From NCBI GenBank assembly GCA_964473025.1, contig CAYYMZ010000014.1, positions 1-25,945 on the forward strand: a stretch of 25,945 bases of DNA. The letters run 5' to 3'. The stretch comes from CAYYMZ01 sp964473025. GTDB lineage: Bacteria > Patescibacteriota > UBA1384 > DTJR01. This document shows positions 21,628 through 25,945 of this stretch, in pieces. The translations under genes were made by a program, and so were the position numbers. Every line of letters starts with the position of its first letter. Within the stretch, counting starts at the first letter, position 1. The notes under the pieces are model-generated. The model did not search any database. It worked only from the letters and a program-made list of their open reading frames with translations, and had not been told where the DNA came from.

Positions 21628-21690
21628 AGCTTCACGACCCTTCGGCGGTAGCACTCTCAAGAGCCCCCTCCTTCCATGGCGAGGGCTCTT
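21619..21690 (+). terminator. Tandem hairpins after the S51 gene
   Basis: CGCCGA (21619-21624) pairs with TCGGCG (21642-21647) across the stop codon. AAGAGCCC (21659-21666) pairs with GGGCTCTT (21683-21690), and ACATTTTATT follows. The second is a plausible intrinsic terminator. Confidence 0.65.
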
Positions 21691-21754
21691 ACATTTTATT
21701 AAGGCCAAACTGATTGATGTTAACGGGTTAAAGTGGTAGTTTATATTCAATATT

Positions 21755-21760
21755 TAAAAT
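21755..21760 (+). promoter_or_regulatory. -10 element of the inositol/radical-SAM operon
   Basis: TAAAAT ends 6 nt before the ATG at 21767, matching other leaderless starts in this window. The -35 is weak. An alternative pair is TTAACG (about 21720-21725) with TATATT 16 nt downstream, giving a leader of roughly 15 nt without a Shine-Dalgarno. Confidence 0.4.
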
Positions 21761-21766
21761 CAAACT

Positions 21767-22852
21767 ATGAAAAAAATAAATATTGCTATTGTAGGCTTGG
21801 GAAATTGCGCCTCATCACTGATTCAAGGCATCGGTTATTATTCAAAAGATGACCTGCCAGAAAAAGAAAAGGTTGGCCTAATCCACAAAGATATTTGTGG
21901 TTACAAAATTTCAGATATAAATGTCGTCGTTGCTTTTGAAGCAAATATTGAAAAGATTGGAATTCCAATATCCGAGGCGATATTTAAGGAGCCAAACTGC
22001 ACAAAAATTTTTCATGATGATAAGAAATTGTTTAATAACAAAGTTTCTGCCGGTCCAGTTTTAGATGGAATTTCAGCTAGAATAAGCAAGCTCGTCAAAA
22101 CACACAAAATCAATAAGAACATTGACGAATGGCAAAAGAATATCGTTGATGAACTCAAATCAAAAAATGTAGATATTATGGTTTCGTGTCTCCCAGTTGG
22201 TTCGGTTGAAGCTTCAAAATTTTATGCGAACTGTGCTATCGAAGCAAAGATTGGATTCGTAAACGCTATACCAGAATTCATTTGCTCTTCAGTAGAATGG
22301 AGTAAAAAGTTTGAAAATGCTGGTGTTCCATGCGCTGGTGATGATATCAAATCTCAATTTGGTGCAACCTTGTTACATCGCATCTTAGTTGACTTCATCA
22401 ACAAGAGAGGCCAGGTAATCGATAATACTTATCAACTTAACGTCGGAGGCAACACTGATTTTATGAATATGCTCGATGAAGAGAGATTGATATCTAAAAG
22501 GATCAGTAAAACAGAAGCGGTTACAAAGCTAATTGATGATTATGATTTGGTTACTAAAATCGGTCCAAGCGATTATATTCCTCATCTTAAAGACAACAAA
22601 GTTTGTTATATTGAAATAAACGGTCGTCAATTTGGGAATGTCCCATTTAAAGTCGACGTTAAGCTCTCTGTCGAAGACAGTCCAAACAGTGCAGGCGTTA
22701 TTGCAGACGTTATTAGACTGACTAAGGTTGCAAAAGACAGGAAACTATCTGGTTACCAGGAGTTTAGTAGTTATTATTTCAAGCATCCAATGAGACAATA
22801 TCACGACGATGAGGCGATAGACATTGTTGAAGACTTTATGGATAAAATATGA
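21767..22852 (+). CDS. ino1: Inositol-3-phosphate synthase (myo-inositol-1-phosphate synthase)
   Basis: NAD-dependent cyclisation of glucose-6-phosphate to 1D-myo-inositol 3-phosphate. The N-terminal Rossmann motif is IAIVGLGNCASSLIQGIGYY. CLPVGS, FVNAIPEFICSS, PCAGDDIKSQFGATLLHRIL (catalytic-site lysines), LNVGGNTDFMNM and VEDSPNSAGVIADVIR are family hallmarks. At 361 aa it matches the shorter archaeal/actinobacterial form. It heads a four-gene operon whose next gene overlaps by 4 nt and encodes a phosphatase that could release free inositol. Codons are AT-rich like the native genes. No Shine-Dalgarno is seen before the ATG. Confidence 0.95.
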   Translation: MKKINIAIVGLGNCASSLIQGIGYYSKDDLPEKEKVGLIHKDICGYKISDINVVVAFEANIEKIGIPISEAIFKEPNCTKIFHDDKKLFNNKVSAGPVLDGISARISKLVKTHKINKNIDEWQKNIVDELKSKNVDIMVSCLPVGSVEASKFYANCAIEAKIGFVNAIPEFICSSVEWSKKFENAGVPCAGDDIKSQFGATLLHRILVDFINKRGQVIDNTYQLNVGGNTDFMNMLDEERLISKRISKTEAVTKLIDDYDLVTKIGPSDYIPHLKDNKVCYIEINGRQFGNVPFKVDVKLSVEDSPNSAGVIADVIRLTKVAKDRKLSGYQEFSSYYFKHPMRQYHDDEAIDIVEDFMDKI

Positions 22853-23415
22853 ACTTTGAAGGCAAACTATTTGTAATTCGCCATGCCGATATGGGTAAGG
22901 AATACGATAAACTATGTCAAAGTCGTGTCGATACATTGCCTTCGGAAGAAGCTCTCCAGAAAAAGAAAAATCAAGCAAGTAAATATTTAAAAAACAAAGG
23001 GATAAAAAAGATTTTCTCGTCTCCTTTACCAAGGGCAATTCAAACAGCGGAAATTATCGCAAAAGAACTAGATATAAAAGAAATCATTATCGAGGATACT
23101 CTTAATGATCTTGATTTTGGGTATTTCACCTCAAAGAAACCTTCGGGGATTAGAGAGATTCAGCCCGAAATGTACGATGACCGAAACTTTTTCAGATACG
23201 AGGTTGCTATAAAGGGTGGTGAGTCATTAGCAGATTTGGAAAAAAGAGTTCGATTTGGTCTTGAAAAAATCAGAAATGAAGCCAAGGAAAATGTAGTTGT
23301 TGTGACCCATGGAAGTGTAATAACTATGATGCACAAGATAATTCATGATCGCGACTATTATGACTTTTATCCTCAAGTAGAGGAAGGATCTTATGAAAAA
23401 ATCTTTAATTTCTAA
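22849..23415 (+). CDS. Histidine-phosphatase superfamily protein
   Basis: 188 aa of the phosphoglycerate-mutase-like superfamily. The catalytic motif is LFVIRHADMG (His12), followed by FSSPLPRAIQTAEII with the second Arg, an acidic region GGESLADLEKRV and the second catalytic His in VVVVTHGSVITMMHK. It is most likely a phosphatase, since mutase-specific insertions are missing. Coupled by an ATGA overlap to inositol-3-phosphate synthase, it is a natural candidate to dephosphorylate inositol phosphate or a later intermediate; this is inference from position. The next gene begins inside its last 23 nt. Confidence 0.88.
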   Translation: MNFEGKLFVIRHADMGKEYDKLCQSRVDTLPSEEALQKKKNQASKYLKNKGIKKIFSSPLPRAIQTAEIIAKELDIKEIIIEDTLNDLDFGYFTSKKPSGIREIQPEMYDDRNFFRYEVAIKGGESLADLEKRVRFGLEKIRNEAKENVVVVTHGSVITMMHKIIHDRDYYDFYPQVEEGSYEKIFNF

Positions 23416-24331
23416 GAAAGTTCTATATCCACCAAAACCAGAACCGCTAAGGATTGAGTTTGAAGTAACAAATTTTTGTAATGCAAGCTGTGAATTCTGT
23501 CCGAGATTCAATATCAAGGAAAACGGTAATATGGACTTTGAAAAGTACAAACGATTTATTGATGATTTTAAAAAAATAAAAAATAGTCTTTGGATAACGG
23601 AACATTTTGCAGATCTTAATCTACCTGTCATCGTCTTCGGTGGATATGGTGAGCCACTTCTAAACACGAAGATTTTTGACTTTATAAAATATGCGAAATC
23701 AAGAGGATTCGGGACAGAGCTGATAACCAATGGTTTACTTTTAACTTCACAAAACTGTCAAAAAATTGATCAGTCTGGTTTGGACCAACTTTCGATTAGT
23801 TTGCACACACTTAACCCAGAACTAAATAAGAAAATAACAAAATTACCTGATGTTATCCCTAATATCGAAAAGGCAATCAAATTTTTTGATGACAAAAAAA
23901 TCCAAATTGAAATTTGGAGAGTATCAAAACTAAACGGTGAAAATTACGACAAATTAGAATCAAAAGATGCTTATGATATTTTTCTTTCAGGTCTTAAGAA
24001 GAAAATAGTTGTATTGGGACCTATTCCAGCATGGAATAGAGGCGGACAGTTTGAATCAGAATATTATCCTGTAGCAAGCGATTACGATCAGATTCGATGC
24101 GAGACGGCTTATTTCAATCTAAGTATTTCTTATAATGGTGATTTAGTCATTTGTTGTTGTGATTTTTCATGGAAAAAAGTTGTTTTAGCGAGAAATTGGA
24201 ATTTTGACTTAAAAAAAATTCAAGAAAAAATTCTTCAAGTTGAGAAAAATTCTCCGAAAATGTGTCAAGATTGTCGCAAGACAAAAAATAATTATTATGA
24301 GAGCTTTGTTTTTAAATATTACAAAGACTAA
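23393..24331 (+). CDS. Radical SAM protein with SPASM/twitch-like C terminus
   Basis: 312 aa. The 4Fe-4S/AdoMet motif C-x3-C-x2-C is CNASCEFC at residues 29-36. VFGGYGEPLLN is the GGE-type SAM-binding motif and TELITNGLLL the following strand. The C terminus has further cysteines: CETAYFNL, VICCCDFS and CQDC, a pattern of auxiliary-cluster SPASM or twitch domains. It probably generates a 5'-deoxyadenosyl radical to oxidise or rearrange a small molecule or peptide; the SPASM family includes cyclitol dehydrogenases such as BtrN. GAGGAAGG lies 5 nt before the ATG inside the phosphatase gene. Its place between inositol synthesis and AdoMet synthesis suggests an inositol-derived substrate, which is inference. 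Confidence 0.88.
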   Translation: MKKSLISKKVLYPPKPEPLRIEFEVTNFCNASCEFCPRFNIKENGNMDFEKYKRFIDDFKKIKNSLWITEHFADLNLPVIVFGGYGEPLLNTKIFDFIKYAKSRGFGTELITNGLLLTSQNCQKIDQSGLDQLSISLHTLNPELNKKITKLPDVIPNIEKAIKFFDDKKIQIEIWRVSKLNGENYDKLESKDAYDIFLSGLKKKIVVLGPIPAWNRGGQFESEYYPVASDYDQIRCETAYFNLSISYNGDLVICCCDFSWKKVVLARNWNFDLKKIQEKILQVEKNSPKMCQDCRKTKNNYYESFVFKYYKD

Positions 24332-24344
24332 ATAAAAAGGATTT

Positions 24345-25571
24345 ATGAAAAACATCATTGTTTCCAAAGTAAAATTTGACGATAGGGATTACGAATTTGT
24401 GGAAAGAAAAGGTAGCGGTCACCCAGATACTCTCGCTGATGGGCTAGCTGAGGAATTATCAAGAGAATACTCAAAATATACACTTGAAAAATTTGGAGCG
24501 GTTTTACATCATAATTTTGACAAGGTTGGCCTGCTTGGTGGTGCGTCTTTAGTAACTTTCGGCGAAGGTCGTCTTACGAAACCCATCAGGGTTCTCTTAA
24601 ACGGCAGAGCATCATATAAATTCGCCAATGAATTTATCCCGGTCGATGATCTCCTAAAAAAATGGTCTGTTAAATACTTAAAAGACAGATTTCCCTCTAT
24701 AGATCCCGAGAGCGACCTCGAATTCCATATGAATTTGAGCACTCAAAGCAGTCCGGGTAAAACTGACGAAGACGAATCGAAAAAAGGAACTCGAAGGCAT
24801 TGGTTCGAGCCAAGGAGTTTAGACGATATTCAGGAGACAACCAAATTACTTTCAAATGATACTTCACTCGGCGTTGGATATGCCCCACTCTCGAAACTGG
24901 AAAGTCTTATCTTGAAAATTGAATCGGCCTTAAATTCAGACGAATATAAAAAAGATAAGCCATGGCTGGGTTCGGATATTAAGATTCTTGGGTTTAGATA
25001 TAAAGATGAATTCAAGATCACGATGTGTATTCCGCAGATTGCTAATTATGTTAAGTCACTTGACGAATATAAAGTAAATCTAGAATCTGTAAAGAATGAC
25101 ATCCTGAGAATTGCGGGCGATGGTGGTGTCGCTAAGCTCGAATTGAATACAAATACCAGAGACAACTACGAGCTTTGCGAAATATATATGACTGCGATTG
25201 GCTCTTCAATCGAAAGCGGTGATGAAGGCCTGGTTGGCAGAGGAAACAGAATAAACGGATTAATATCTCCAAATAGGCCGATGAGCATGGAAGGTGCTTG
25301 TGGTAAGAATCCTGTTTATCATATCGGTAAGGTTTATTATGTGACTGCAATGAAAATTGCGCAGAAGATTCATGATAAATTTGGTATTTACTGTGAAGTC
25401 TTTCTTGCCAGCCAGAGTGGCAGGGATTTACTTGATCCGTGGATAACTTTGATTGCTGTTCCTGAAAATATGGCTGACACTGAAGGAGTTAGGGAAATTG
25501 CCAACTCGGAACTTTTAGAATTAAAGAAAATATCTAAAGACATTATGGGCGCAAAACATAGGCTGTATTAG
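24345..25571 (+). CDS. mat: S-adenosylmethionine synthetase, archaeal type
   Basis: Makes AdoMet from methionine and ATP. This is the archaeal (COG1812-like) form, not bacterial MetK: the N terminus reads FVERKGSGHPDTLADGLAEE, followed by HHNFDKVGLLGGAS, SSPGKTDEDESKKGTRRHWF, NTSLGVGYAPLS-like NDTSLGVGYAPLS and a C-terminal GDEGLVGRGNRINGLISP and MEGACGKNPVYHIGKVYY. At 408 aa it has the family's length. AAAAGG precedes the ATG, 13 nt after the radical SAM stop. Archaeal-type synthetases are uncommon in bacteria. Encoded with a radical SAM enzyme, it may supply cofactor to the pathway or be the cell's main AdoMet source; no MetK is in this window. Confidence 0.96.
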   Translation: MKNIIVSKVKFDDRDYEFVERKGSGHPDTLADGLAEELSREYSKYTLEKFGAVLHHNFDKVGLLGGASLVTFGEGRLTKPIRVLLNGRASYKFANEFIPVDDLLKKWSVKYLKDRFPSIDPESDLEFHMNLSTQSSPGKTDEDESKKGTRRHWFEPRSLDDIQETTKLLSNDTSLGVGYAPLSKLESLILKIESALNSDEYKKDKPWLGSDIKILGFRYKDEFKITMCIPQIANYVKSLDEYKVNLESVKNDILRIAGDGGVAKLELNTNTRDNYELCEIYMTAIGSSIESGDEGLVGRGNRINGLISPNRPMSMEGACGKNPVYHIGKVYYVTAMKIAQKIHDKFGIYCEVFLASQSGRDLLDPWITLIAVPENMADTEGVREIANSELLELKKISKDIMGAKHRLY

Positions 25572-25945
25572 ATATCAAGTGTTTGAAGTGAGTTAAAAAG
25601 AGATATTTTTAGTGTTTTATCGGCAATATTTAAGCAAACTTATCAATATTTTTACGATCCATCAATACCTCTTCTCGGTTAAACAAGTTCGATCCCCGTC
25701 TGGTTGGGGAAAATCAGGAAAGTTCCATAATATTTTCAAGGTTAAATATTCGTTTTTCGAGTTCCACACCCACTTGGGCTTCTCCCAAAATAGGGCGTTT
25801 TGGCACCAAAAAAGACCCTTTGGGGTCTTTTTCGTTTTCTTCTACTCCTTATCCTCCTTTCTACTCAGACAAGGAGTTCCAACTTCTATCTGGAGGTGAT
25901 ATCGGGTCTAGCACCATTCCTTACCTCTCACACTACCCTTTAGGG
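25572..25945 (+). other. 374-nt region after the operon with no recognisable gene
   Basis: I see no convincing coding sequence here. The segment to about 25800 is AT-rich, with small hairpins such as CCAAAA/TTTTGG near 25786-25803. From about 25840 to the window end it is pyrimidine-rich on the plus strand, with GGAGGTGAT near 25892 resembling a Shine-Dalgarno but no start codon at useful distance. A small RNA or the beginning of another feature beyond the window is possible. Confidence 0.4.
25809..25840 (+). terminator. Intrinsic terminator downstream of the inositol/radical-SAM operon
   Basis: AAAAAGACCC (25809-25818) pairs with GGGTCTTTTT (25823-25832), followed by CGTTTTC. It lies about 240 nt after the AdoMet synthetase stop and can end that transcript. 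A-runs on the left mean it could also terminate minus-strand transcripts. Confidence 0.8.

Noticed and set aside
25685..25710. tRNA-like GTTCGATCC sequence
   Set aside because: No acceptor, D or anticodon arms can be drawn around it.
25848..25900. 16S rRNA 3' end (CCTCCTTTCTA) or 5S rRNA
   Set aside because: Only about 10 nt match the 16S tail. The upstream sequence is a terminator, not the 16S 3' domain, and 5S landmarks are missing.

Overview
The window reads as a chromosomal segment of a small-genome bacterium, most likely from the Candidate Phyla Radiation (Patescibacteria). This is inference, based on the moderately AT-rich conserved genes, tight overlaps, compact versions of repair proteins (UvrC lacks its C-terminal domain), an alpha2-type glycyl-tRNA synthetase, an archaeal-type S-adenosylmethionine synthetase and many small orphan genes. 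UGA is used as a stop, so the code is the standard bacterial one.

Layout. Positions 1-420 hold a consensus promoter, about 300 nt of GC-rich non-coding sequence and a terminator: a strong candidate for an unrecognised structured RNA. Minus-strand operon 5404->1139 carries a GlmU-like nucleotidyltransferase, recO, alr, glyQS and a small unknown gene. Minus-strand mutM, then uvrC/uvrA and uvrB, make the first 16 kb a DNA-repair neighbourhood, with a DUF192 lipoprotein between mutM and uvrC. From 16.8 to 19.5 kb come a two-helix membrane protein with a pseudopilin-like tail, a RibL/TagD-like nucleotidyltransferase, tRNA-Glu(UUC), a Nudix hydrolase with a methyltransferase, and a VIT-like membrane protein. 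At 19.8-21.6 kb lies a two-gene unit: a stand-alone archaeal-type alanyl-tRNA-synthetase-like catalytic core and an S51 peptidase-like protein. At 21.8-25.6 kb a four-gene plus-strand operon encodes inositol-3-phosphate synthase, a histidine-type phosphatase, a radical SAM enzyme and archaeal-type AdoMet synthetase. It looks like a small biosynthetic pathway.

Two gene populations are mixed. The conserved genes are AT-rich, and several have a -10 hexamer only 6-8 nt before the start codon with little or no Shine-Dalgarno, which suggests leaderless mRNAs. Interspersed are GC-rich units (about 0.6, 5.6-6.2, 6.5-7.1, 13.1-13.8, 16.2-16.7 and 19.8-21.6 kb). These have strong Shine-Dalgarno sequences and one or more large hairpins after the stop; five of the six also have a near-consensus TTGACA/TATAAT promoter, and four have a clearly structured 5' leader. 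Most encode proteins I do not recognise. One separates uvrB from uvrA. The most interesting leads are the 94-410 RNA, these recurrent orphan units, the AlaRS-like/S51 pair and the inositol/radical-SAM operon.
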